DNA of 64,000 bases from Chloroflexi bacterium HGW-Chloroflexi-6 (GTDB taxonomy: Bacteria > Chloroflexota > Anaerolineae > Anaerolineales > Villigracilaceae): the NCBI GenBank assembly GCA_002840685.1, contig PHBU01000001.1, positions 1 to 64,000 of the forward strand, written 5' to 3'. A program made the position numbers and the translations under genes. This document shows, piece by piece, positions 16,322-24,491 of the stretch (positions are counted from its first letter, which is position 1; every line of letters starts with the position of its first letter). The notes under the pieces were generated by a model. The model was given only the letters and a program-made list of their open reading frames with translations. It was not told where the DNA came from and searched no databases.

Positions 16322-16888
16322 CTAAGCCTGATCGTAAGCTTGTTTGAGCCAGGCGATCACATCCGCATCCACATCAGCCGGAGATGTCAACTGCACCCGG
16401 TGAGTACACATTCCACTGAAAACATTGCCGCCCTCCAGCCTGTCCGTGGATGCTGCATTTTTCAGATTGAGACCCAGGTCAACTCGCGTACGGGTAGTAG
16501 CTTGGATAATGGCAAATTGCTTATTACGGCGCAAACTGACATAAGTCTTCTTTGGCACAATTTCAACATCCGAACCGAATCGGGTTACGCTCGATAACAC
16601 CGCTTCGTAAATCGGTCGTAACCCCAACTTTGCGCCGGTGTACTGCTGGTCGATCAAGTTTTCATCGGAAGGCGGGCCTCCAGATGCTTGCTGCCGATAA
16701 AGGAGTGCTATCGTGTTGGCAAATCCGTGAGTAACTCCGTACTCTCCTTTAAGCAGGTTCATCATATCACCATGTTTATCCAGCCGGGCAGATGAAATTA
16801 CTTTATACCACTCAGCCAAAGATTTCCCCGTTTTTTCTGGCAAATGGTCGATCATGGTTTGTACCTGTGGATCAATAGGCGCATTCAT
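16322..16888 (-). CDS. DUF4287/DUF5655 protein
   Basis: The start ATG at 16888 follows AAGGAG by six bases; a longer frame to 16927 lacks such a site. The 188-residue protein starts with a DUF4287-like part (MIDHLPEKTGKSLAEWYKVI, LKGEYGVTHGFANTIALLYR). It ends with a DUF5655-like part (FGSDVEIVPKKTYVSLRRNK, LGLNLKN). The function of both domains is not known. The upstream 16889-17122 gap shows nothing recognisable. Confidence 0.75.
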   Translation of the reverse strand: MNAPIDPQVQTMIDHLPEKTGKSLAEWYKVISSARLDKHGDMMNLLKGEYGVTHGFANTIALLYRQQASGGPPSDENLIDQQYTGAKLGLRPIYEAVLSSVTRFGSDVEIVPKKTYVSLRRNKQFAIIQATTRTRVDLGLNLKNAASTDRLEGGNVFSGMCTHRVQLTSPADVDADVIAWLKQAYDQA

Positions 16889-17122
16889 CAGAAACTCCTT
16901 ATCCTTATAGGTTACAAAACAAAACAAACAGATGTTCTATAATAAAGGAGCGCGATTGGTTTGTCAAGATTTCCGGATATATTTTGCCTTAAAAATCTTA
17001 TTTCTGGCGTTTACCTCTAATACGCGTAATGGATCTCCCCTGCCATCGTTGCACGGGCATACGCACATCATCGCTCAGTCGGGCCATCTGCTGGCCCAAC
17101 CCAGACACCGCCAATCAGGCCT

Positions 17123-17881
17123 TTACGGGTAAGACCCGACCACTTCCCATTTGTTCGGGCCCATATCGACCGAGTTGAGCAGCAAGACCAGGCCCCATTT
17201 GCCGTGGTCAATGAAGAAAAAATGGCTGTCGCCGCTCGGCTGGCCGGACTGGGCCAAATAATATTGAATCCTGCCGGTAAACTTGCTCTGAGGCTCGTAG
17301 GCCCAGCCCAGGCGGTTGCGCACGTCGAGCTGGTTATCCCGCCAAACTTTGCCGATGCTGTCGACCGGTTGATAACGCCCCTCAGGAACGATGAGGTTCG
17401 GGTCGCTGGAAGGCTGGCTGGGGTCCCAATTGTCGGGAAAAGTGACCCACTCTCCATCGTTGTAAATGACGAAGATGGTCCCACGTTGGTCGAGAGTATA
17501 GGCTGGGTCAGGCGCATAACGATAGGCCCGGCCTCCTTCGAAATCCTGCCCAATCGCCTCCAGCACTTTGACCGGTTCGGGGCAAAAAGAAGCCAGCCCG
17601 AGGTCTTCCTTCTCAAAAGTAAAGAACCAACTGGCGGCGCAGGGGACGGGGGCCTGCCCTGAGGCAGGTACAGTCGGGACGAGGGTGCTGGTCGAAGTGG
17701 CGGCCGGCAGCGTCGGGACCACGCTCGTGGGCGTTGCCAGAACTGCCTGGGGCGTGCTGGCCGGGCTTGTCGCCGGAAATACCAGCTCAGGTGGCGGGTC
17801 GCTTGTAAAGAAACCACAGGCCAGGGCCGTCAGAAGCAATATCCCGGGCAAAAACAAGAGTTTGAAGTATCTGGTTTGCAT
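17123..17881 (-). CDS. Lipoprotein of unknown function
   Basis: Translation from the Met at 17881 gives a signal peptide with lipobox LTALACG. A Pro/Thr/Ser-rich linker and a globular region of about 180 residues with many Trp and Tyr follow. The globular part (AASWFFTFEKEDLGLASFCPE, YRYAPDPAYTLDQRG, HFFFIDHGKWGLVLLLN) is not recognised. It should be anchored on the outer face of the cytoplasmic membrane. It is read together with the - strand genes upstream of it. Confidence 0.7.
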   Translation of the reverse strand: MQTRYFKLLFLPGILLLTALACGFFTSDPPPELVFPATSPASTPQAVLATPTSVVPTLPAATSTSTLVPTVPASGQAPVPCAASWFFTFEKEDLGLASFCPEPVKVLEAIGQDFEGGRAYRYAPDPAYTLDQRGTIFVIYNDGEWVTFPDNWDPSQPSSDPNLIVPEGRYQPVDSIGKVWRDNQLDVRNRLGWAYEPQSKFTGRIQYYLAQSGQPSGDSHFFFIDHGKWGLVLLLNSVDMGPNKWEVVGSYP

Positions 17882-17930
17882 GGAAAATCCTTTACCGGCA
17901 GGTTGTTCTTTCTTATAAAACAAAACGGGT

Positions 17931-18422
17931 TTATTGGCGCAAATATTTGAGCATGGTCAGCGAATCGCCTTCCTGCCTGAGCGGCGCAAACCCCATCCGT
18001 TCATAGAGCCTGCGGGCCGGGTTGTCGAGGGAGACGCTCAAGCTGATGGCCGGGTAAGTTTCTTTGGCCCGCTCAAAAAGCGCTTCGAGCAAAGCGCTGC
18101 CAAGTCCCTTGCCGCGGTAAGCAGGCAAAAGCGCGATGCCCATTTCGGGCGTCTGATCGTCAACAAAACCGTAACCACGATCTTCTTCGCGAAGTTTTCG
18201 CAGCCAGGCCGCCCCAACAGGCAGAGCCTCATCCAGGGCGATCAGGCCAAGGTCGCCGGGCAGCCCCCAGTCTTCGACATAATGCCGCAGGTTGGGCTCG
18301 TAAATGATCTCGCGCGGGAAAGCCGCCTGCCCGTCAGGGACGTGCAGGGAAAGATAGAGCATTTCCCACAGGAACGGTTGATCGTGCGGCGTGAGCGGCT
18401 TGATGCTGAACATGGTTTCCAT
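17931..18422 (-). CDS. GNAT-family N-acetyltransferase
   Basis: The 163-residue protein holds a GNAT core: GIALLPAYRGKGLGSALLEAL is motif A with the acetyl-CoA pyrophosphate loop (R/Q-x-x-G-x-G/A). NPARRLYERMGFAPL is motif B. The substrate cannot be told. Its ATG directly follows the stop of the upstream serine hydrolase gene, so the two are co-translated. Confidence 0.82.
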   Translation of the reverse strand: METMFSIKPLTPHDQPFLWEMLYLSLHVPDGQAAFPREIIYEPNLRHYVEDWGLPGDLGLIALDEALPVGAAWLRKLREEDRGYGFVDDQTPEMGIALLPAYRGKGLGSALLEALFERAKETYPAISLSVSLDNPARRLYERMGFAPLRQEGDSLTMLKYLRQ

Positions 18423-19496
18423 TTATTGGGCTGCCGGAAGGATGTATTTTTCGATCAACCCGAAAATTTTATCGTGCGAAACCCCATAGGCAGTGGTGAC
18501 GACCACCAGATCCAGTTCAGGCTGGATGAAGATCGTCTGGCCCTGCGCCCCCTGGGCGCTGTAGCCGCCCAGCTCGGGTTGTAACCACCACTGGTAGCCG
18601 TATCCGCCGCCGTGGGTCTCGATCTGTTTTTGGGTGGCAGACTCGATCCATTCTGACGAGACGATTTGACGATCCTCCCACAACCCCTGATGCAAGTACA
18701 GATAACCGAGCTTGGCCATGTCGCGCGGGGTGACCTGCAGGCCCCAGCCGCCAATCGGGATGCCCTGGCTGTCGGTTTCCCACTCGACCTGGATGCCGAG
18801 CGGGTCGAAGAGATTTTCCTGGGCGAAATCGCGCGTATTCTCACCGCTGGCAGCCTGGAGGATGGCCGAAAGAACGTGCGAGCAGCCCGAACAGTAGACA
18901 AAGCGGCTGCCGGGCTCGGTTGCCATCGGCAGATCGAGCACGTACTGTGTCCAGTCAGGGCTGCGGTACATCGCACGGTAGGCCGGGTCGCCTTCGACCC
19001 AGCTCAGGCCGGAGCCCATCGTCAGCAGGTTGTCGACCGTCATGGCCTGTTTGCGCGGGTCGAGGTTGGCAAAGGTCTGGGCGGGGAAAAAGCCCAGAGC
19101 CAGGTCGTCGACCGAGAGCAGTTCCTGATCGACCGCGATCCCGACCAGGGTCGAGATGAAGCTCTTGGTGACGGAATACATGTCGTGGCGGGTTTCGGCA
19201 GTGTAAGGCGGATAGTAGGTTTCGCTGACGATCCGTCCGTGGCGGACGATGAGCAGGCTGTGCGGGCCAAGCCCTTCGGCGGCGGTCAGCATTTCGTCCA
19301 ACCGGGCGCTGTCCATGCCCTGCGATTCGGGGGATGCGCTCGTCCAGCCCGCGCTTGGCCAGGGTGTCGATTGATCCGCCGGTGAGGCGAGGGGTGTGGG
19401 CTGCGGCAGCGGAGTAGTCGCAGCCGGCTGGCAGGCCGCCAAAAGCAGCAGGGCTAGGAGGATGGACACCGTCAAAGACCGGGGGGGAAGGTTCAT
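18423..19496 (-). CDS. Serine hydrolase, beta-lactamase class C family lipoprotein
   Basis: The protein starts with a lipoprotein signal (LLALLLLAACQPA). The active-site Ser-x-x-Lys is in YSVTKSFISTLVGIA. The Tyr motif region reads RFVYCSGCSHVLSAI, and the third motif region reads AQGAQGQTIFIQPE. Members are esterases or penicillin-binding-like hydrolases, and a true beta-lactamase role is not implied. It would act outside the membrane. Confidence 0.82.
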   Translation of the reverse strand: MNLPPRSLTVSILLALLLLAACQPAATTPLPQPTPLASPADQSTPWPSAGWTSASPESQGMDSARLDEMLTAAEGLGPHSLLIVRHGRIVSETYYPPYTAETRHDMYSVTKSFISTLVGIAVDQELLSVDDLALGFFPAQTFANLDPRKQAMTVDNLLTMGSGLSWVEGDPAYRAMYRSPDWTQYVLDLPMATEPGSRFVYCSGCSHVLSAILQAASGENTRDFAQENLFDPLGIQVEWETDSQGIPIGGWGLQVTPRDMAKLGYLYLHQGLWEDRQIVSSEWIESATQKQIETHGGGYGYQWWLQPELGGYSAQGAQGQTIFIQPELDLVVVTTAYGVSHDKIFGLIEKYILPAAQ

Positions 19497-19515
19497 GTTT
19501 TACATCCCGCTTGTT

Positions 19516-20136
19516 TTAGGCGGCCAACGGAGCGGCGGGTTGTGTGGTCGAGGCCCGATAGAGCAGATAACATCCGACCGCAAACCCGACCTGCCCGAGC
19601 GAGTTGACGCTCTCTGCGATCCATTGCAGCGAGATGGTCTGTTCCGCGCTGGCCATGCCGCCCATCGCAAGCACGGACAGGAAGGCGATGATGAACCCGA
19701 TCGCGGCCCATTTTGTGTTGCGCTGAAAGCAGGTGTAGGTCAGAATGCCGTGGATGCCGAGGCTGCTCAACACCATCACAAACAGGAAAGGGATCTTCCA
19801 GGGCGTGACCAGCAGGGCGGAGGCTGGCGCTTTTCTCCCGAGCCGGCTGAGCTGAACCACGCTGATCAGCATCAGCACAAAGCCGGGGGCCAGCAAAACG
19901 AATTGCAGTTCACTCAAGATAAGGATGTTGGCGACCTCGGCGGCGTACAGCAACTTCCAAAGCGCTTTGAAAAAACCGGCCAGGAAAACCAGCACGCTGC
20001 CGGCCAGCATCAGGCTGGCGCAAACTTTGCCGCACTCGCGCCACACCAATTGGATCAGGAAAGCTGCGCCCGCCGCAAAGGCGATGCTCGGGATGAAATC
20101 GACCAGTGCCAGGCTGAGTGAGTAGGTTTCGTTCAT
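19516..20136 (-). CDS. Multi-pass membrane protein, unknown
   Basis: The Met at 20136 (MNETYSLSLALVDFIPS) is preferred over upstream in-frame starts, which lie in repeat-rich DNA. The 206-residue product shows about six hydrophobic helices, with a short basic loop (RLGRKAP) in the middle. No family was recognised. It lies 19 bases before the serine hydrolase gene and may share its transcript. Confidence 0.65.
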   Translation of the reverse strand: MNETYSLSLALVDFIPSIAFAAGAAFLIQLVWRECGKVCASLMLAGSVLVFLAGFFKALWKLLYAAEVANILILSELQFVLLAPGFVLMLISVVQLSRLGRKAPASALLVTPWKIPFLFVMVLSSLGIHGILTYTCFQRNTKWAAIGFIIAFLSVLAMGGMASAEQTISLQWIAESVNSLGQVGFAVGCYLLYRASTTQPAAPLAA

Positions 20137-20240
20137 GGCAGTTATCCTTTTTTCGATGTTGAGGCGGGTGCTTTTCAGCGCCACGCGCCGTGCCACTTTC
20201 GTGATAAATCTTTTTCGCTCGGTTTGGCTCAAAATTCTCA

Positions 20241-20299
20241 CGCAAAGCCGCAAAGTTTGCCAAATTTCAAGAACGTTTTGCGGTCTTTGCGGCTTTGCG
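20241..20299. repeat. Inverted repeat of the CGCAAAG family
   Basis: Perfect 15-bp arms CGCAAAGCCGCAAAG and CTTTGCGGCTTTGCG are separated by 29 bases. Similar imperfect elements are seen at 37281-37349 and 59029-59075. This is a widespread type of intergenic repeat in bacteria. Confidence 0.75.
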
Positions 20300-20359
20300 C
20301 GAACAAAAGCGGTTTTCTAACCACAAAGTTCAGCCTGGGTTGCTTATCCCAAACTGACG

Positions 20360-20848
20360 CTATTGGCTGGTCTGGTCAAAATACGTCCAGCCGTCCAGCT
20401 CGGGAGGTTGGATTCCCAACTGGGTCAGGATCGCCATGACCTGCGAGCGGTGTTCGGTGGCGTGGTTGATGGCCTGGGTCAGCAGGATCGTTTTGGGAAG
20501 ATCGCGCGGCGTGCCTTCCCAATCGACCTGGACCGTGTCGCCGGGCTGGATTTTGGGCGCCCACTCGATCAGGCCCGCGCCAGACGCGCGCAGCGATTCG
20601 CTCATTTCGGCGATCGTCAGGGGCGGGGCATCCTGCGGACGGCGGTAGGGCTGGCCGGTGCTGATGCGCGAAAAATACGAACGTTCGGCGGTGGCGATGT
20701 GCTGCAAGGTATCGTGGATCGAGCCATAGGTTCCGGTCAGGCTGGCGTTCAGTTGTTCGGCGCTCAACCCGGCGCATGCTTCGAGCAGGCTCAGGTTGGC
20801 CCACAGGTTATGGCTGAAGAGGCTGGTCAGGGAATCGGTCGGGTTCAT
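20360..20848 (-). CDS. DinB-family protein
   Basis: The 162-residue four-helix protein has the metal-binding His pattern of the DinB/YfiT superfamily: IHDTLQHIATAERSYFSRI and later INHATEHRSQVMAILTQLG. Many members are thiol-dependent transferases or are damage-induced, and the activity here is unknown. The start lies after a plausible AAAGGAGCC. Confidence 0.82.
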   Translation of the reverse strand: MNPTDSLTSLFSHNLWANLSLLEACAGLSAEQLNASLTGTYGSIHDTLQHIATAERSYFSRISTGQPYRRPQDAPPLTIAEMSESLRASGAGLIEWAPKIQPGDTVQVDWEGTPRDLPKTILLTQAINHATEHRSQVMAILTQLGIQPPELDGWTYFDQTSQ

Positions 20849-20931
20849 AAGGCTCCTTTTTCTGGCTCAATTCGAGGTTTTGAACATTATACATCCGGCT
20901 GGCACAGGTTGTATAAACATGCTTTGCCAAG

Positions 20932-20970
20932 AAAAAAGGCCAGACGTTTACAAAGACGCCTGGCCTTTTT
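20932..20970 (-). terminator. Intrinsic terminator, end of the Mrr gene
   Basis: Arms around AAAGGCCAG-ACG and CGC-CTGGCCTTT with flanking A- and T-runs form a terminator usable on both strands. It lies 55 bases beyond the stop of the Mrr-like gene and marks the low-coordinate end of the cassette region. Confidence 0.75.
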
Positions 20971-21024
20971 CATTCACTTTTTTGCTTATCTCTTGGCACT
21001 GTTGTTAATCGGTAGGCAGGTTTT

Positions 21025-21906
21025 TTATCGAAAGTCGTCAAAGAACTTCTCGTCAATGTCATATGCTATTTTAGGTTTCAATCCAAGTTCAAGTTTTTCA
21101 AACATATCAAGCAGTTTTTCTCCATCAACAAGTTCTATCGGCGGGACCCCATCACGCACAGCTTCTTTCTTTGCTTCCGATGTGAATGTTCCAGTAGTAA
21201 GGATTATGCCCTTGTCTGCTCTTCCCATCATTGCCCCACGAAAATCGCGAACTTGTGATGGTGTAACGCTTCCGCTATACCTTTTACATTGAAATAAGAC
21301 TTTGAAACTCACAAACGGATTTACCTGTAATACGCCATTTCCGTCCAATCCACCATCACCGCTTTTACCAGTGACGGTTACGCTTTCAAAACCAGATTCT
21401 CGTAATAATCTTTGACATAGGCGCTCAAAACCATCTGCAGGCAAAGCCATTAATTTTCCCAATAAGATTACGCGATGGTCATTATCTTCGCCTTGTAATT
21501 CGTCTGAAATATCGCTTTTACTCTCAGGATGAATTGGTGATTTATCCTTTTGTTTTTTTCTTTCAACAGAAAATTGCTGGTGAATATTTTGGAACAGTTG
21601 AAGTGCTTCATCGTGTGATAATTTAGTATTCCTGCCCTTTTCCGTGAGACTCCAGACGCCGCGAGTTGATGCGTCAATAAAATCTGCTTTGGCTAGATAA
21701 AACCTAGCCCAATTAACTTTATTGCGAAACCTTGATGAGCCGCTTGAGATTTGTTCATTTTGCTCATCTTCGCTGATATTCAATTTTTCGGCAATCAATT
21801 CTTCGACTTCAGATGGCTGACCTGAACCACCAAGTTCTATCAAAGCATTAATTACTGGTTGAAAGAATTGCACGAATTGAGGACCACGAACATTATTTTT
21901 AGTCAT
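21025..21906 (-). CDS. mrr: Mrr-type (type IV) restriction endonuclease
   Basis: The 293-residue protein has an Mrr N-terminal winged helix (QFFQPVINALIELGGSGQPSEV...ELIAEKL) and a C-terminal Mrr_cat nuclease fold. The catalytic series is GFESVTVTGKSGDGGLDGNG, then VLFQCKRYSG (the D...QxK motif). FRGAMMGRADKGIILTTG follows. Such enzymes cut modified DNA and protect against phage. Its ATG lies 33 bases after an attC-type box, so it is the last visible gene of the integron-like array. No attC is seen at its own 3' end. Confidence 0.88.
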   Translation of the reverse strand: MTKNNVRGPQFVQFFQPVINALIELGGSGQPSEVEELIAEKLNISEDEQNEQISSGSSRFRNKVNWARFYLAKADFIDASTRGVWSLTEKGRNTKLSHDEALQLFQNIHQQFSVERKKQKDKSPIHPESKSDISDELQGEDNDHRVILLGKLMALPADGFERLCQRLLRESGFESVTVTGKSGDGGLDGNGVLQVNPFVSFKVLFQCKRYSGSVTPSQVRDFRGAMMGRADKGIILTTGTFTSEAKKEAVRDGVPPIELVDGEKLLDMFEKLELGLKPKIAYDIDEKFFDDFR

Positions 21907-21939
21907 ATTTTTCCTCTTTACTCGTTTTGCAAGTAACCT

Positions 21940-22096
21940 GCCTAACGGCAGGCGTTACCGGCAAGGGCGGGACTTGGCGGACAAAACCACCAGGCGCCGA
22001 ATCCGCCGTTGGGGCCAGAATGTCCGAAAGTGTGGGCGAAAGCCCGTACTTGTCCGGTGCATTATCCCGGTGATCGTGCGGGACGCGGTGTTGGGC
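21940..22096 (-). other. attC-like site 1
   Basis: The ends are GCCTAAC (21940-21946) and GTTGGGC (22090-22096), the inverted core sites expected of integron recombination sites. Inside, CGTTACCGGCAAG pairs with the CTTGTCCGGTGCA region. Compared with site 5 it carries about 24 extra bases near the right end. Read on the - strand, GTTAGGC lies 33 bases before the Mrr start. Confidence 0.75.
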
Positions 22097-22238
22097 AACC
22101 TGTATAAACGCAAGACTCACCACATGAAAAAAGAAAACGCTGTTAACGCACTAGATTTTTCCTTACAGTTTCATTCTTTGACACCTGCATAAAACCTTAC
22201 TTTGCCAAAACATAACTCTTACCCATGATGTTTAATTG

Positions 22239-22655
22239 CTATTTTCCCACAGAAATGATTGCAATTCCTATGTTCAGGATAATTGTGATAACAAATGCGA
22301 TAATGACAGCCAAGATGGTAATCCCTAAAAACGCTAAGAGTAGCAAGCCACCCCGCCGAAAGCCCCGTGACCTAAACGCATATATTGGAAACGTTATAGG
22401 CCAACCAAAAAATATATACATTGCTTGATCCATGCCAAGCGAGATGCCAGATGAACGAGAATCGTAGTGAACCCATAGAGCTAAGATTGAAGCTATAGAA
22501 ATCGAATACAGATAAATTGATGAACTGGATGGTTGAATTTGTTGAGTACCAAAAAACATAAATGCGCTATTTTCTACGAAAAGCACAAGACCGAGCACGA
22601 TTGCTAACCCAACTTGAGGAAACTTATCTTTGTAGCGAGTGAGTAGAAACTGCAT
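22239..22655 (-). CDS. Cassette gene: four-helix membrane protein
   Basis: The 138-residue product has hydrophobic stretches at about 14-36, 45-62, 78-92 and 103-136. The internal segment FPIYAFRSRGFRRGG carries the positive charges. No family was recognised. It is bounded by attC sites 1 and 2. Its start lies 30 bases after the core box of site 2, as in an integron cassette. The 142 bases between its stop and site 1 hold nothing clear. Confidence 0.6.
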   Translation of the reverse strand: MQFLLTRYKDKFPQVGLAIVLGLVLFVENSAFMFFGTQQIQPSSSSIYLYSISIASILALWVHYDSRSSGISLGMDQAMYIFFGWPITFPIYAFRSRGFRRGGLLLLAFLGITILAVIIAFVITIILNIGIAIISVGK

Positions 22656-22684
22656 GTTTTATCCCTTACTTTTGCAAGATGGTT

Positions 22685-22813
22685 GCCCAACGGTTTGCGT
22701 TACCTGCGTGTGGGCGGGCGTGGACTCTGCTTAGGAGCAGGAAAAACTCGAAGCCAAAAAACTGCCTGAAAATGCCGCAGAATCCCACACGTCAGGTGCA
22801 CGCTTTGTTGGGT
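22685..22813 (-). other. attC-like site 2
   Basis: GCCCAAC (22685-22691) and GTTGGGT (22807-22813) flank an imperfect stem: TTACCTGCGTGTGGG pairs with CCCACACGTCAGGTG. Length is 129 bases. It joins two short - strand genes. Confidence 0.85.
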
Positions 22814-22841
22814 GCGTTTTGCCGAATAGAACCTTTGGGAA

Positions 22842-23465
22842 TTAATTACCTTTCGACTTAAGAGCCTTGATTGCTCCAACGCCTTGAATCATAGGAATAA
22901 GCAGAAAAATTCTTGCGATTATTCCACCGCCACCAGGGTTGTAGCCTTGCGATGCCGCAAGGAAAAAGCCAACAATGCCATCTAGTGCAAAAATAACAAT
23001 CGCAAGAATGAGTGCCACTGTCGATTTTCGCTGAACGAAAAAGCCTAAAGCAAGAAATACCAAGCCGAACAAAATAGAACCAAAACCGATACCGATTTGC
23101 TGAAGGAATTCTACGTTGAACAAAAATGATACAAGCCCTAACACAAGATTTAAACCAGCAACAAAACAAACCATGCCGTAGGCATTTTTTACTTTAGTTT
23201 GCGGATCGGATGCAGAGCCAGGAATCGGTTGCCCATTGCGAAGAACTTGTAACTCGGTGGACATGAATTTACTCACTAATTGAACTTTTATTGTAGTGCC
23301 ATCAATCGAACGAAATTCTTGCCCTGCGGATAACGCTTTTTGATTTGGAATAACGCCAATTGAAGTGCCGTCCAATGAAACGGTTACATCTTTGTACATT
23401 CCTTTCCAAGAAATTTCGAGACGTTTTTCTCCACCTGCTTCAAGTGCAAAAGATTGTTTTGGCAT
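22842..23465 (-). CDS. Cassette gene: beta-rich N-domain plus membrane domain
   Basis: The Met at 23465 is chosen because the frame further upstream runs into attC site 3. The 207-residue protein has a soluble beta-rich first half (KRLEISWKGMYKDVTVSLDG, SIDGTTIKVQLVSKF, LQVLRNGQPIPGSASDPQ). Four hydrophobic helices follow from about residue 95. It is not recognised. Its stop lies 28 bases before the core of site 2, a typical cassette spacing. Confidence 0.68.
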   Translation of the reverse strand: MPKQSFALEAGGEKRLEISWKGMYKDVTVSLDGTSIGVIPNQKALSAGQEFRSIDGTTIKVQLVSKFMSTELQVLRNGQPIPGSASDPQTKVKNAYGMVCFVAGLNLVLGLVSFLFNVEFLQQIGIGFGSILFGLVFLALGFFVQRKSTVALILAIVIFALDGIVGFFLAASQGYNPGGGGIIARIFLLIPMIQGVGAIKALKSKGN

Positions 23466-23512
23466 GACGATTTTCTCTCTTTGTGATTGGTTTTTGTTTT
23501 TGCTAGCAAAGC

Positions 23513-23664
23513 ACCCAACGGTTTGCGTTACTGGCGCTGGGGCGGACGTGGACAATGCTTGGGAGCAGGAAAACCCGAAGCCAGCCTGTCCAGGCCGACA
23601 GGCTGGGGAAAAATGCTTAAAAATGCCGCCGAATCCCCAGCGTCCAGTGCACGCTTTGTTGGGC
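23513..23664 (-). other. attC-like site 3
   Basis: ACCCAAC (23513-23519) and GTTGGGC (23658-23664) flank the stem CTGGCGCTGGGG / CCCCAGCGTCCAG. The central loop holds the perfect hairpin CCAGCCTGTC / GACAGGCTGG (23581-23606), which also occurs in site 7. Length is 152 bases. Confidence 0.85.
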
Positions 23665-23789
23665 AGTTTTTGTTGTGCAAGACTCTTTTGCTGATAAAGT
23701 ACATTTTGTTGAAAAGCCGAATCTAAATCATGTGCGAATTCTTTAAAACCTTGAAGCGGATTTCAACATCAGAGAATTCAAAAAAAATG

Positions 23790-24188
23790 TTATGCTTGTG
23801 CGATTTGAGATTCTTGAGGATTGTCTTTCCATAAATAAACAAAGAAATAGATAGGCATGGCAACGTAAGGTAATAAGAATGTGCCTATTGCAAACAAAAT
23901 ACGGACTGTATCAGTTAAAGCCTTGTTTTTTATTTCATGAATAATATAGAAAATTTGCAAGCCTAATTGAACAAGGGAAAAGCACATCATCAGAGGATAA
24001 AAAACCATCATAAAAGGAAGCATGGCTTCGATATCATTTGGATTAGGGGCGGATTGTGGATCAAAAAACGGAAAACCAGAACTAAACATAAAAAACATCA
24101 TGAAAATCGGCATGATGAGAAAAGGGAATAGCACGGCGAAAGCCGTGAGGAAGCCGATTAATATCTTTACAGACTTGCTAACATTCAT
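23790..24188 (-). CDS. Cassette gene: three-helix membrane protein
   Basis: The 132-residue product has hydrophobic segments at about 8-35, 54-80 and 92-117. A Met/Phe/Pro-rich loop (MFSSGFPFFDPQSAPNPND) lies between the first two. No family was recognised. Upstream on the same strand lie an attC-type core and copy 1 of the promoter repeat. The 125 bases beyond its stop, up to attC site 3, show nothing else. Confidence 0.6.
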   Translation of the reverse strand: MNVSKSVKILIGFLTAFAVLFPFLIMPIFMMFFMFSSGFPFFDPQSAPNPNDIEAMLPFMMVFYPLMMCFSLVQLGLQIFYIIHEIKNKALTDTVRILFAIGTFLLPYVAMPIYFFVYLWKDNPQESQIAQA

Positions 24189-24245
24189 GTTGATTCTCCC
24201 AGATTATATGATTTTGAAATTACGCTTTTTGTTTTGCAAAGAACT

Positions 24246-24393
24246 GCCCAGCTACGGTTAGCCTACCGCAACTTAATGGCTTATGGATGTTTGCCGCCTA
24301 AGCACCCGAATCGGGAATGAAACGGCTTGCCGTAAAAAACATACCCTACCACTATAGCAAATGGTCCCCATCTAAATCACCTGACATTTGTCA
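24246..24393 (-). promoter_or_regulatory. Promoter/operator repeat, copy 1
   Basis: Read on the - strand, the palindrome TGACAAATGTCA (24382-24393) is followed after 25 bases by TATAGT (24351-24356) with an extended TGC before it. About 100 bases of conserved leader end at the core GCTGGGC (24246-24252). Six more copies keep the 24-25 base spacing. It points to the gene at 23790-24188. Confidence 0.72.
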
Positions 24394-24397
24394 CAAG

Positions 24398-24450
24398 TTA
24401 TGAAATGCCCACTTTGGCGATGAGCGCAAACTCAGTCCCGGCCGGGTTAG
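24398..24450 (-). pseudogene. Methyltransferase 3'-end fragment 1
   Basis: The last ~17 codons of a class I methyltransferase (NPAGTEFALIAKVGIS, stop) match the end of the intact gene at 34677-35522. The rest of the gene is absent. It sits directly before promoter repeat copy 1. Confidence 0.78.
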
Positions 24451-24491
24451 CCTCCATGCGGTGGTTGGGTGGCCTTTCGTAATCTAAATCG